Part shown: piece after piece, positions 42,289 through 49,829 of the stretch
Layout: each line of letters opens with the position of its first letter
Numbering within the stretch: the first letter of the stretch is position 1
Source: Treponema denticola
GTDB lineage: Bacteria; Spirochaetota; Spirochaetia; Treponematales; Treponemataceae
DNA length: 64,000 nt
Assembly (NCBI RefSeq): GCF_024400535.1
Contig: NZ_CP038800.1
Location: 1,178,001-1,242,000 of the forward strand
Direction: 5' to 3'
Program-made: the position numbers and the translations under genes
Notes under the pieces: generated by a model
What the model was told of the DNA's origin: nothing
What the model saw: only the letters and a program-made list of their open reading frames with translations
Databases searched by the model: none

Positions 42289-42619
42289 TGAAAGAGATAA
42301 AAGCTATATATACGATATGTTGACATATTCAAATGAGATTATTGATATTATAAAAGATGAAAATCATGCCTCATTTCTATCAAATAGAGTGAAACGTTTA
42401 GCTGTAGAAAGACTTATAGAAATTATCGGTGAAGCAGCAAATCATATTTCTGAAGAAGTTATTAATAAAAATGATGATATTCCATGGTCAAAAATTATTG
42501 GTTTAAGAAATAAAATTGTGCATGATTATGGAGAGATTTTGACTGATAGAATATGGCTAATTGCTTCCAAAGCTATACCGGAACTAATTAATTTGCTAAA
42601 TTCAAAAAAATTTATATGA
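42278..42619 (+). CDS. HEPN-domain toxin (intact)
   Basis: The 113-residue protein has the HEPN pattern: ERDKSYIYDMLTYSNEIIDIIK, RVKRLAVERLIEIIGEAANHIS, IIGLRNKIVHDYGEI with the RN-x4-H RNase motif. It overlaps the MNT frame by 11 bases. Its own antitoxin partner is frameshifted; the intact MNT at 41239 could protect the cell (inference). Confidence 0.88.
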   Translation: MQLNERDKSYIYDMLTYSNEIIDIIKDENHASFLSNRVKRLAVERLIEIIGEAANHISEEVINKNDDIPWSKIIGLRNKIVHDYGEILTDRIWLIASKAIPELINLLNSKKFI

Positions 42620-42723
42620 GTTTCTTAAAACTTAACTCTATTTCAGGTTTGCCGGAATCGCTTATTTCGGGAAAAAACGCAGCTTTGGAAGACTGCCTAT
42701 CCGAAAATGAAGTTAAATGGTAG
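42616..42723 (+). pseudogene. C-terminal remnant of a YefM/Phd-type antitoxin
   Basis: The 35-codon frame (SFLKLNSISGLPESLISGKN then AALEDCLSENEVKW), overlapping the HEPN stop as ATGA, resembles the C-terminal toxin-wrapping tail of YefM/Axe antitoxins (xxSIPGxxESIxxGxNxxLExCxxExEVxW). The DNA-binding front is gone. It precedes a Txe/YoeB-type toxin fragment. Confidence 0.65.
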
Positions 42724-42745
42724 TTAATTTATATATGGCAGCCTA

Positions 42746-42973
42746 ATGTACAGAATTGTTTATGAAAAACAAGCAGTAAAGGATATTCAGAATTTAAAAT
42801 CATCAGGCTTGGATATAAAAGCAAAAAAATTGATAGAAATTGTACGCAATGACCCTTTTCAAAAAAATCCTCCATTTGAAGCCCTGCTTGGAAATCTTTC
42901 CGGTTTATATTCCCGTAGAATAAATATTCATAATCGATTTGTTTATCAAGTCTGCAATTGTCTTTGCAGTTGA
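42746..42973 (+). pseudogene. truncated Txe/YoeB-type toxin
   Basis: The 75 codons begin as a Txe toxin (YRIVYEKQAVKDIQNLKSSG...IVRNDPFQKNPPFEALLGNLSGLYSRRINIHNRFVYQV) and then turn into CNCLCS and stop. The C-terminal strand with the catalytic His is missing. Confidence 0.82.
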
Positions 42974-43016
42974 AATTTATATAAATGTTTAAAAATAATT
43001 TTTTTTTAACTTCCTC

Positions 43017-43058
43017 TTGACAAATTTTCTTCTTTTTGATATCATAATGATATCAAAA
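43017..43058 (+). promoter_or_regulatory. promoter with overlapping 25-bp operator-like palindrome
   Basis: TTGACA (43017-43022), 17 bases, TATCAT (43040-43045). A perfect 12-bp-arm inverted repeat, TTTTGATATCAT / ATGATATCAAAA around one centre base (43034-43058), covers the -10 box and start site. A repressor site is likely; the RHH protein in the operon is a candidate. Confidence 0.75.
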
Positions 43059-43081
43059 TAAATTTCTATAAGGAGAATTTT

Positions 43082-44011
43082 ATGAATGAAGTAGAATTAA
43101 AAGCAAAAAACGGGTTTGTGATGCTATGTCTTTTTATACTTATCGAACTTGCTGCCTTGCCGGCCTTGGTTTGCAGTATCTATTTTACAGGTGAGGATTT
43201 AATTCCGCCTTATATAGGCTTTCCCTGTATTGCGGTTCTTGTTTTAATAATAATAACGGTTTCTACCTGTTTTTTCGGTATTAAAATCTTAAAACCGCAG
43301 GAGGCTCTCGTTCTAACCCTTTTCGGAAAGTACACAGGTACCTTAAAAAAGAGCGGGATGTATTTTGTCAATCCTTTTTCTATCGCTGTTAATCCTGCTG
43401 CAGAAACTGTTTTGCGTCAAAGCGGAGATGTAAACAAAAAGGTTTACGCTCAAAATGCAGGTGTTAATTTTGCATTAAACAAAAAGATTTCTTTAAAGCA
43501 GATGACATTAAACAATAACCAGCAAAAGATAAACGATAGGCTTGGAAATCCCATCGAAATAGGCATTGCCGTAATTTGGAGGGTTGTAGATACGGCAAAG
43601 GCTGTTTTTGCAGTGGATAACTACAAAGAATTTTTATCTTTGCAATGCGATGTTGCTTTAAGAAATATAGTTAAAATCTATCCTTATGATATTGCAGAAA
43701 ATGTAGATACAACGGGGGACGGTACTCCCGATGAGGGCTCGCTCAGAGGTTCTTCCGAAATTGTTGCAAACAGAATCAAAAATGAAATTCAGTCAAAGGT
43801 TAATGAGGCCGGTATAGAGATTATCGAAGCCCGAAAGATGATAGTTGACGGGGCCGTAGGTATGGTCGAGATGGCCTTGGATAAGTTAAACGAAAGCGGA
43901 AAGGTTATTCTCGATGAAGAGCGGAAGGCTGCCATGGTATCAAACCTCCTTGTAGTCCTTTGCGGAAATAAGGATGCTCAGCCCGTAGTAAATTCAGGTT
44001 CCTTATATTGA
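43082..44011 (+). CDS. SPFH/band-7 domain membrane protein
   Basis: The 309-residue protein has two N-terminal membrane segments (about 14-33 and 45-63), then an SPFH/band-7 domain (LKPQEALVLTLFGKYTGTLKKSGMYFVNP..., PIEIGIAVIWRVVDTAKAVFAVDNYKEFLSLQCDVALR) and a helical C-terminus. Such proteins oligomerise in membrane microdomains and often shield proteases. A GGAGAA site precedes the ATG. The small RHH gene follows with a one-base overlap. Confidence 0.92.
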   Translation: MNEVELKAKNGFVMLCLFILIELAALPALVCSIYFTGEDLIPPYIGFPCIAVLVLIIITVSTCFFGIKILKPQEALVLTLFGKYTGTLKKSGMYFVNPFSIAVNPAAETVLRQSGDVNKKVYAQNAGVNFALNKKISLKQMTLNNNQQKINDRLGNPIEIGIAVIWRVVDTAKAVFAVDNYKEFLSLQCDVALRNIVKIYPYDIAENVDTTGDGTPDEGSLRGSSEIVANRIKNEIQSKVNEAGIEIIEARKMIVDGAVGMVEMALDKLNESGKVILDEERKAAMVSNLLVVLCGNKDAQPVVNSGSLY

Positions 44012-44217
44012 TGGACAAGGATGAGAAAAAACAGATACCCTTACGGGTATCTGCAAAACTATATCAGGACCTTGCTTCTTGGGCTGAAGACGACTTCCGT
44101 TCTATAAACGGACAGATAGAATATCTTTTAAGCCTCTGTGTTAAGCAGCGCAAAAAAACGGGTAAGTATGTAAGCGATGAAATAGATGAAGAGCCGGATT
44201 TGGGAGAGATTGTATAA
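44011..44217 (+). CDS. small ribbon-helix-helix (Arc-like) protein
   Basis: Start at ATG 44011, overlapping the SPFH stop (TGATG). The 68-residue protein (KKQIPLRVSAKLYQDLASWAEDDFRSINGQIEYLLSLCVKQRKKTG) is the Arc/CopG-type DNA-binding fold; in many bacteria this small gene is fixed to SPFH genes. It might bind the palindrome at 43034-43058 (inference). Confidence 0.82.
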   Translation: MDKDEKKQIPLRVSAKLYQDLASWAEDDFRSINGQIEYLLSLCVKQRKKTGKYVSDEIDEEPDLGEIV

Positions 44218-44221
44218 ATAC

Positions 44222-44372
44222 AGAAAGTGAACCGCAGAGAACGCAAAACGCTCGAGCGGCGCTTGAGCTTCGCAAAGGTTAATTGAGGATTTGGCTTATC
44301 AAGATTCCATTAAAATTCTTTGCGGAGTTGAGCGTAAGCTCAACGCTTGTCGGCCTTTGCGGTTAAAATAAA
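44222..44372. repeat. AACCGC...CTTTGCGGTTAAA intergenic repeat
   Basis: Starts with GTGAACCGCAGAGAACGCAAA and ends with GGCCTTTGCGGTTAAAAT, an inverted-repeat pair, with a GAGTTGAGCGTAAGCTCAAC hairpin inside. Related stretches are at 16056-16175, 18328-18440, 44470-44520 and 44995-45115. No gene. Confidence 0.7.
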
Positions 44373-44408
44373 TATAGCTTTTAAAAATTAAAATTTTATC
44401 TAGGTGTA

Positions 44409-44449
44409 TTGACAAAAGTTAGAATTTATGTAAACTATCTAGCTAGATA
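44409..44449 (+). promoter_or_regulatory. orphan promoter with palindrome
   Basis: TTGACA (44409-44414), 16 bases, TAAACT, followed by the perfect palindrome TATCTAGCTAGATA (44436-44449). No gene starts directly after it, only repeats, so it may be the left-over control region of a lost gene. Confidence 0.5.
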
Positions 44450-44572
44450 ACTCGTTATACCATTTGCAATATTTGCAGAATTGAGCCTAGCTCAACTTTT
44501 GCCAGTCTTAGCAGTTAAATGTCTTGCTTTTGTAAGTACATTAGTGTATAATACATATGTTTTGGAGGAAAA
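44450..44572. other. non-coding stretch with repeat scraps and promoter
   Basis: A shortened copy of the TTTGC...TTAGCAGTTAAAT repeat lies at 44464-44520. TTGCTT, 17 bases, TATAAT (44546-44551) is a promoter for the following RelB-type gene. Confidence 0.5.
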
Positions 44573-44869
44573 ATGGCAAAAACAGCAAATCTTTATGCGA
44601 GAATTGAGCCTAATGTAAAAGAACAGGCTGAAAGTATTTTAGATTCCCTTGGTATTCCGGCATCTAATGCAATAAATATGTTCTATAAACAAATTATTTT
44701 GCAAAAAGGTATTCCTTTCGACTTAAAACTTCCGGTAAATCATCCTCTTGTTCTAGGATATTTAACTGAAGAAGAGCTGAATATGGAACTGATGAAAGGC
44801 TATTCGGATATAAATGAGGGAAATAAAAAAACGGCAAACGAGGTTTTTGATAAGCTTCAAGAGGATTAG
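44573..44869 (+). CDS. RelB/DinJ-family antitoxin
   Basis: The 98-residue protein has the RelB/DinJ ribbon-helix-helix (TANLYARIEPNVKEQAESILDSLGIPASNAINMFYKQIILQKGIPFDL) and a C-terminal toxin-binding part (YLTEEELNMELMKGYSDINEG). GGAGG lies five bases before the ATG. The toxin that should follow is reduced to its last 38 codons, so this is a solitary antitoxin. Confidence 0.9.
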   Translation: MAKTANLYARIEPNVKEQAESILDSLGIPASNAINMFYKQIILQKGIPFDLKLPVNHPLVLGYLTEEELNMELMKGYSDINEGNKKTANEVFDKLQED

Positions 44870-44873
44870 TATT

Positions 44874-44990
44874 ATGCCGGTTGATAAATTTTTGGTTTTT
44901 TATATACCGTCCGAATCGGATAAAAAAGTTTATATTATCCGTGTAATATATGGCGGTAGAAATATTGAAAAAGAATTAAACAGCGGTTAA
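44874..44990 (+). pseudogene. C-terminal remnant of a ParE/RelE toxin
   Basis: The 38 codons (PVDKFLVFYIPSESDKKVYI then IRVIYGGRNIEKEL) match the last beta strands of ParE/RelE toxins (FYxxDExxKxVxIIRVxYGxRDIEKxL). The first two thirds of the gene are deleted. Confidence 0.8.
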
Positions 44991-44994
44991 ATCA

Positions 44995-45115
44995 AATACC
45001 GAAAGTAAACCGCGAAGTACGCCAAGAGCGCCAAGGATAATTAATGAATATCTTAAAAAGATTCCTAACAAATTCTTAGTGCCCTTTGCGATCTTTGCGG
45101 TTAAATCAAATAAAT
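44995..45115. repeat. AACCGC...CTTTGCGGTTAAA intergenic repeat
   Basis: Opens with GTAAACCGCGAAGTACGCCA and closes with CTTTGCGATCTTTGCGGTTA, forming a long imperfect inverted repeat. Followed to 45317 by AT-rich DNA without a gene; a CATCGAAAAACTT/AGCTTTTCGATG hairpin lies at about 45253-45281. Confidence 0.7.
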
Positions 45116-45317
45116 GACTATTTACCGCTTAAAATATGACTTTTGTCACTGGTAAAGCGGTTAAAAAATATGTAAACTTACAGAAATGTAAGGCGAAAAG
45201 TTAAAATGTAAGCTATAGTAAATGCTTGTTTTAATTTTTTATGATATTATGAACATCGAAAAACTTCAGCTTTTCGATGTTTTCCCTAATATGTACAACT
45301 TTTTTTGGAGGTTTTGT

Positions 45318-46070
45318 ATGAATATTGTACAGGTTAAAAACTTAAAGAAGACCTATCCATTGGGAAAGGTTTTAGTTGAAGCCGTAAAAGGCATCGATTT
45401 TGCCATCGAGCAAGGCGAATTCGTTTCGATTTCTGGACCTTCGGGTTCCGGCAAATCGACCATTCTTAATATGATAGGTTTAATAGATACGCCCTCGGGC
45501 GGGGAGCTAATCATAAACAATGAGAGTATTTATAAGGAATCGGATTTTGCTTCTCTTTTAAAAAAGCAAAACAAAAAGGTTAAGGTTCCCAACAGACTGG
45601 ATAAAAAAATGACCGTACTCCGCCACGAGTATTTGGGCTTTATTTTTCAATCCTTTAACCTTGTTCCTGTTTTAAACGTATACGAAAATATAGAATTTCC
45701 TCTTTTGTTTGGAAGAGCAAAAGAGAGTAAAGCAAAACAAACCGAATGGATTAATTATTTAATCGATAAGGTAGGTTTGAACGAATGGAAGCATCATAAG
45801 TCTAACGAGCTTTCAGGAGGTCAAAGGCAGAGGGTTGCCATCGCAAGAGCCTTAGCTACTAAACCTCAAATAGTTTTAGCCGATGAGCCTACTGCAAACC
45901 TTGACTCAAAGACTGGTATTCAAATTTTGGAACTTATGAAAGAGGTAAACAGGGAACTTAAAACAACCTTTATCTTTTCGACACATGATGCAAAGATCGT
46001 AGATATGACCAACCACCGCATTAAAATTTTGGACGGGCAAATCCTCGAAGATATAAAGGCTTCAGCTTAA
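45318..46070 (+). CDS. LolD-type ABC transporter ATP-binding protein
   Basis: Start at ATG 45318 with GGAGG upstream; the frame open from 45222 is not needed. The 250-residue ATPase has Walker A (SGPSGSGKST), Q-loop (FIFQSFNLVPVLNVYENIEFPLLF), signature (LSGGQRQRVAIARAL) and Walker B (IVLADEPTANLD). The FNLVPVLNVYENIEFPL stretch is typical of MacB/LolD. It energises the two FtsX-type permeases that follow, probably to extract lipoproteins to the outer membrane (inference from the LolA-like neighbour). Confidence 0.93.
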   Translation: MNIVQVKNLKKTYPLGKVLVEAVKGIDFAIEQGEFVSISGPSGSGKSTILNMIGLIDTPSGGELIINNESIYKESDFASLLKKQNKKVKVPNRLDKKMTVLRHEYLGFIFQSFNLVPVLNVYENIEFPLLFGRAKESKAKQTEWINYLIDKVGLNEWKHHKSNELSGGQRQRVAIARALATKPQIVLADEPTANLDSKTGIQILELMKEVNRELKTTFIFSTHDAKIVDMTNHRIKILDGQILEDIKASA

Positions 46071-46086
46071 ACTTAGGAAAAATATT

Positions 46087-47607
46087 ATGAATAAGACAAT
46101 TTTTAAAATGGCGGTAAAAAATCTTTTTGCGAGTAAAGCGAAAATGATTATTACCTTATCACTTATAGGAATAGGAACTTTTTTGGTTATCCTAGGTTTC
46201 GGTATCTTAAATTTTTCATTACAGCAAACTCAGGAAGTGTGTATAAGCGATTTTTCGGGAGATGTTTTAATTACGGGCAAGCCTGAAAAAGACACTGTAA
46301 TGGTACAACTCTTGGGAGTTTTTCAGACAGTCAGTGTCAGCATGGATATACCTAAGATGCCCTATCTGGTTCCTTTTGGAAAAGTTAAGTCCAAGGTTGA
46401 AAGCCTTCCTGAGGTAAAAGGCTTTACATCTTCCGTTTTTGCAAGCGGTATGCTCAAGGCTCTTGATTTACCCGATTCATGGGAGGCCGAAGACAAGAAC
46501 CGGTCCTTTCTTCCTTATGCACAGATTCTAGGAATTGAACCTGAAAGTTATAAAAATCTTTTTGATACGATTAATATTTATGAAGGAGAATATCCTAAAA
46601 CATCAAACGGTAAGTTTGCTCTGATTCCGCGTGATTTAAAAGAAAAGTTTGAAAAATATTATGACAGGCCCTTAAACTTGGGAGACGAGATTTTGATAAC
46701 GGCCTTTGCAGGAAAGGCAAGACAGCAAAAAGTTATCATAACGGGCTTTTTCGATTATGCTCATCCCGATACGGCAATAGACGGCATAGCCTACTTTGAT
46801 GTAGATACCACCCGTATACTTGCCGATATGACAATGGGCGCAAGAGTTGCAGCAGCCATTCCCGATTCCGTCGATTTAAGTCTTTCCGAAAAATCAGAAG
46901 ATGAACTTTTTGCAGATGATTCGGGTGCAGATATTATAGATACCGTACAGAATTCAAATGCAAAGATTGATTATGAAAATATTTTAGGAAGTACCGAACT
47001 GCGCGATCGGCTTAACTTAGCCGACAATGAAGCTTGGCATCATATCGTAATAAAGCTGAAAGACTCTTCAAAGACTCAAAGCGTAATAAGAACCTTAAAT
47101 GATTGGTTTAAGGAAGAAGGAATAAATGCTCGAGCTGTGAATTGGGAACGCGGAATGGCAATGTATTACAGTGCAATAGAAGGAACAAGAATTCCTTTTA
47201 TTACAATGCTGGCTATTCTTTCCGTAGTAGTTTTAATCGTTATAATGAATACACTGGTTGTCGCCGTTATGCAAAGAAGCTCCGAGATAGGAACGATGAG
47301 GGCCATAGGAGCTAAAAAAGGTTTTGTAAGAAAGATATTTTTTGCGGAATCTTTTTTTATGTCTTGCGTAGGTGTTCTTATCGGCTTGGTACTTGCTCTT
47401 ATCGCTGCAGCCGTTGTGAATGCTTTTGACATCAGGGTCGGAGATATACTTGCAGCTATGTTCGGCGGAAAACAGATTAGGGTAAGTATTTCGATCGGTT
47501 CTGCTATTTGGACAATGGCTGCAATGCTTTTGGCCGGTCTTGCAGCAAACTGGTATCCGGTAAGGCTTGCTTTAAAGATAAGTCCTCTTGAAGCAATTAA
47601 CCGTTAA
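46087..47607 (+). CDS. MacB/LolC-type ABC permease
   Basis: The 506-residue protein has an N-terminal membrane segment, a large periplasmic MacB-PCD-like domain (about 45-360) and three C-terminal membrane segments with the FtsX core (MQRSSEIGTMRAIGAKKGFVRKIFFAESFFMSCVGVLIGL). The ending SPLEAINR is a LolE/FtsX hallmark. A second permease follows after 15 bases. Confidence 0.9.
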   Translation: MNKTIFKMAVKNLFASKAKMIITLSLIGIGTFLVILGFGILNFSLQQTQEVCISDFSGDVLITGKPEKDTVMVQLLGVFQTVSVSMDIPKMPYLVPFGKVKSKVESLPEVKGFTSSVFASGMLKALDLPDSWEAEDKNRSFLPYAQILGIEPESYKNLFDTINIYEGEYPKTSNGKFALIPRDLKEKFEKYYDRPLNLGDEILITAFAGKARQQKVIITGFFDYAHPDTAIDGIAYFDVDTTRILADMTMGARVAAAIPDSVDLSLSEKSEDELFADDSGADIIDTVQNSNAKIDYENILGSTELRDRLNLADNEAWHHIVIKLKDSSKTQSVIRTLNDWFKEEGINARAVNWERGMAMYYSAIEGTRIPFITMLAILSVVVLIVIMNTLVVAVMQRSSEIGTMRAIGAKKGFVRKIFFAESFFMSCVGVLIGLVLALIAAAVVNAFDIRVGDILAAMFGGKQIRVSISIGSAIWTMAAMLLAGLAANWYPVRLALKISPLEAINR

Positions 47608-47622
47608 ATAAGGAAATGGATT

Positions 47623-48957
47623 ATGAATATATTAAAAATAGCATTTAGAAATTTAAACAGACAAAAAAGGCGAAGTATTCTTTTGGTTTTTGCGATAGCC
47701 TTTGCTTTCTTTGTCGTTATCTTTATGGACGGCATGACTTCCGGTGCCGTAAACAGTATGGCCGGAGAAATTTCAAAAATCGTAGGAGGCCATGTCTATA
47801 TAATAGGTTCAAAAAAGGCTCCCGATAAGTCGGCGGATGATCCTGCTCAAATTTATATGGACAAAAACGATGTTGAGTTTATAGAAAAGACCGTAAAAGA
47901 ATTAGGAATAGAAACTACGTACATCATAAAAAGAAGTCGTGCATCAGGTAAGCTGATATTTGAAGGAAAAGAAGTTACCTCTCAAATTGACGGCTGCAAA
48001 TTCGATGAAGAAAAAATTTTACATGACAGTATTCTTTTTAAGGAAGGAAGCTGGGAAGCCATGAAAAAAGAAAATGCAATTCTTCTTTCCGAATCGGTAG
48101 CCGCAACCTTAAATGTAGACTTGCACGATATAGTTTTACTTGAAACTAGGACATCACAAGGTCAGCTTACGGTTATTGAACTTCAAGTAGAAGGTATTGC
48201 AGTAAATCGCTCTTCATTCGGCGGAATCACAAATTACATCAATTTTGATTATTTGCAAAAAATTACGGAATTGGAAAAAGACAGTATAGAAGTATATTCG
48301 CTTTTTTTAAAAAATCCCGATATGCAGGAAATTTATGCGCAACAGCTTGAAAGAAAAATCGCAGAAACTCATCCCATTACAAGCAGGGATCTTGCCCGAA
48401 CTATAAGCCCTTCACAGCCTGCAAGCAATGTATTTAAGCAACTTGAAGAAGGAAAGTGGCAGGGAACCAAATTCGGCATAGCTACTTTTTACGATTTTGC
48501 TCCGCAGGTTATTACCTTTATGAATACCTTAAACGGTATAAGTTTCGGTATTTTGATTGTGCTTTTGGTTATTACGATGATAGGTATTTCAAATACCTTT
48601 AAAATTATTGTGTATGAAAGAAGGGGTGAGGTCGGAACCATGCGCTCTTGCGGTGTTATGAGAAAACATATAAGGCGTCTTTTTCTTGCAGAAGCTTCAT
48701 TTTTATCCTTATTCGGAGCCGTATGCGGTTTTGTCCTTGCTGTTCTTGTAATGCAGGTTATCTCGTTTATTCCGATAGCTGTAGATTCACCTTTTTCGGT
48801 CTTTACCAAAAACGGATATTTTGCATGGAACTTATCCGCGCTTTTAGTTTTTTTAAAGTTTGTGATAATGTTGGGTTTAACCCTGCTTACTGTAAGGGGC
48901 TCGGCTTCGAGAGCCGCTAATATGATTCCTGCCGAAGCCTTAAGGTCAGGAAAATAA
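47623..48957 (+). CDS. MacB/LolE-type ABC permease
   Basis: The 444-residue protein has the same layout: NRQKRRSILLVFAIAFAFFVVIF at the N-terminus, a periplasmic domain, and three C-terminal segments with YERRGEVGTMRSCGVMRKHIRRLFLAEASFLSLFGAVCG, ending MIPAEALRSGK. With the ATPase and the first permease it forms a LolCDE-like heterodimer. Confidence 0.9.
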   Translation: MNILKIAFRNLNRQKRRSILLVFAIAFAFFVVIFMDGMTSGAVNSMAGEISKIVGGHVYIIGSKKAPDKSADDPAQIYMDKNDVEFIEKTVKELGIETTYIIKRSRASGKLIFEGKEVTSQIDGCKFDEEKILHDSILFKEGSWEAMKKENAILLSESVAATLNVDLHDIVLLETRTSQGQLTVIELQVEGIAVNRSSFGGITNYINFDYLQKITELEKDSIEVYSLFLKNPDMQEIYAQQLERKIAETHPITSRDLARTISPSQPASNVFKQLEEGKWQGTKFGIATFYDFAPQVITFMNTLNGISFGILIVLLVITMIGISNTFKIIVYERRGEVGTMRSCGVMRKHIRRLFLAEASFLSLFGAVCGFVLAVLVMQVISFIPIAVDSPFSVFTKNGYFAWNLSALLVFLKFVIMLGLTLLTVRGSASRAANMIPAEALRSGK

Positions 48958-48969
48958 GTTTTTATAGGA

Positions 48970-49045
48970 GATTCGATAAACAGTTCGGCAGAAATTCAGC
49001 CTTACTGTTTATCTTTCGAGTTTTGTGCTTTGCACAAAATATCGT
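48970..49045 (-). repeat. two-hairpin repeat, copy 5 (inside an operon)
   Basis: Read on the minus strand: hairpin A is the GTTTTGTGC/GCACAAAAT pair (49020-49028 with 49032-49040), hairpin B is GATAAACAG (48975-48983) with CTGTTTATC (49005-49013), with an inner GGCAGAA/TTCAGCC stem holding one mismatch. It lies between the second permease and the next gene of the operon. Confidence 0.85.
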
Positions 49046-49060
49046 GTTATAGGAGAATGT

Positions 49061-49828
49061 ATGAAATATTTTATTAACAAAAAATTATTGATTATACTCA
49101 TTGCTTTTTTTGTAAGCATTGCGGTATTCGCCGAGATTCCCTCAATGGAGGAAATGTATAAGATTATGGATAAAGTTTTCGACACAGGAAATTTTAAAAA
49201 AGATTTTACAAGCACGCTCACACTGATTGTCGAAAAGCCTAATCAGCCTAAGGAAGTCATTCAGTTTAAACTCTTTAGACGCGACACTAAGGACCAAACA
49301 AGTCTTATTCAGCTGGCTCCGGAAGCCGATAAGGGCAACGGCTATTTACAGGAAAAGGAGAACCTTTGGTTCTATGATCCTATTGCCCATCAGTTTACTC
49401 ATTCTTCCCTTAAAAGGAATTTGGCAAACAGCGATACAAAATTATCCGATGTAAATAAAAAGTCGCAATTTAGGCAAGCTTGGGAAATTCTTAAAATTGA
49501 AGAAGCAAAACTGGGTAAATATGAGGTTTATGCGGTAACTGCTAAGGCTTTGGAAAAGGATGCTGCTTATGCTCAAGAAAAATTCTTTGTACGAAAAGAT
49601 GAACACCTCCTTTTAAAAATAGAAAGTTACGGTGCGAGCGGAAAACACATGAGAACTACTCTTATACCCAAATACGCAAATGTTGAAGGTATGCCGCTTC
49701 CCGTACATCAAATATATATAAATGAGCTTATCAAGGGAGAAAAAACAACACAGATATTTCAAGACTTCAGCACTGCAAAAATTGATGATGTAGTTTTTAC
49801 CAAGGCTTATTTGGAGAAGATAAACTAA
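49061..49828 (+). CDS. exported LolA-like/outer-membrane lipoprotein-sorting protein
   Basis: Start at ATG 49061 with AGGAGA upstream. The 255-residue protein has a signal peptide (FINKKLLIILIAFFVSIAVFA) and the LolA/DUF4292-like beta fold (FKKDFTSTLTLIVEKPNQPKEVIQFKLFRRDTKDQTSLIQL, GNGYLQEKENLWFYDPIAHQFT). Such proteins carry lipid or lipoprotein across the periplasm. It sits between the exporter permeases and a beta-barrel protein. Confidence 0.85.
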   Translation: MKYFINKKLLIILIAFFVSIAVFAEIPSMEEMYKIMDKVFDTGNFKKDFTSTLTLIVEKPNQPKEVIQFKLFRRDTKDQTSLIQLAPEADKGNGYLQEKENLWFYDPIAHQFTHSSLKRNLANSDTKLSDVNKKSQFRQAWEILKIEEAKLGKYEVYAVTAKALEKDAAYAQEKFFVRKDEHLLLKIESYGASGKHMRTTLIPKYANVEGMPLPVHQIYINELIKGEKTTQIFQDFSTAKIDDVVFTKAYLEKIN

Positions 49829-49829
49829 T

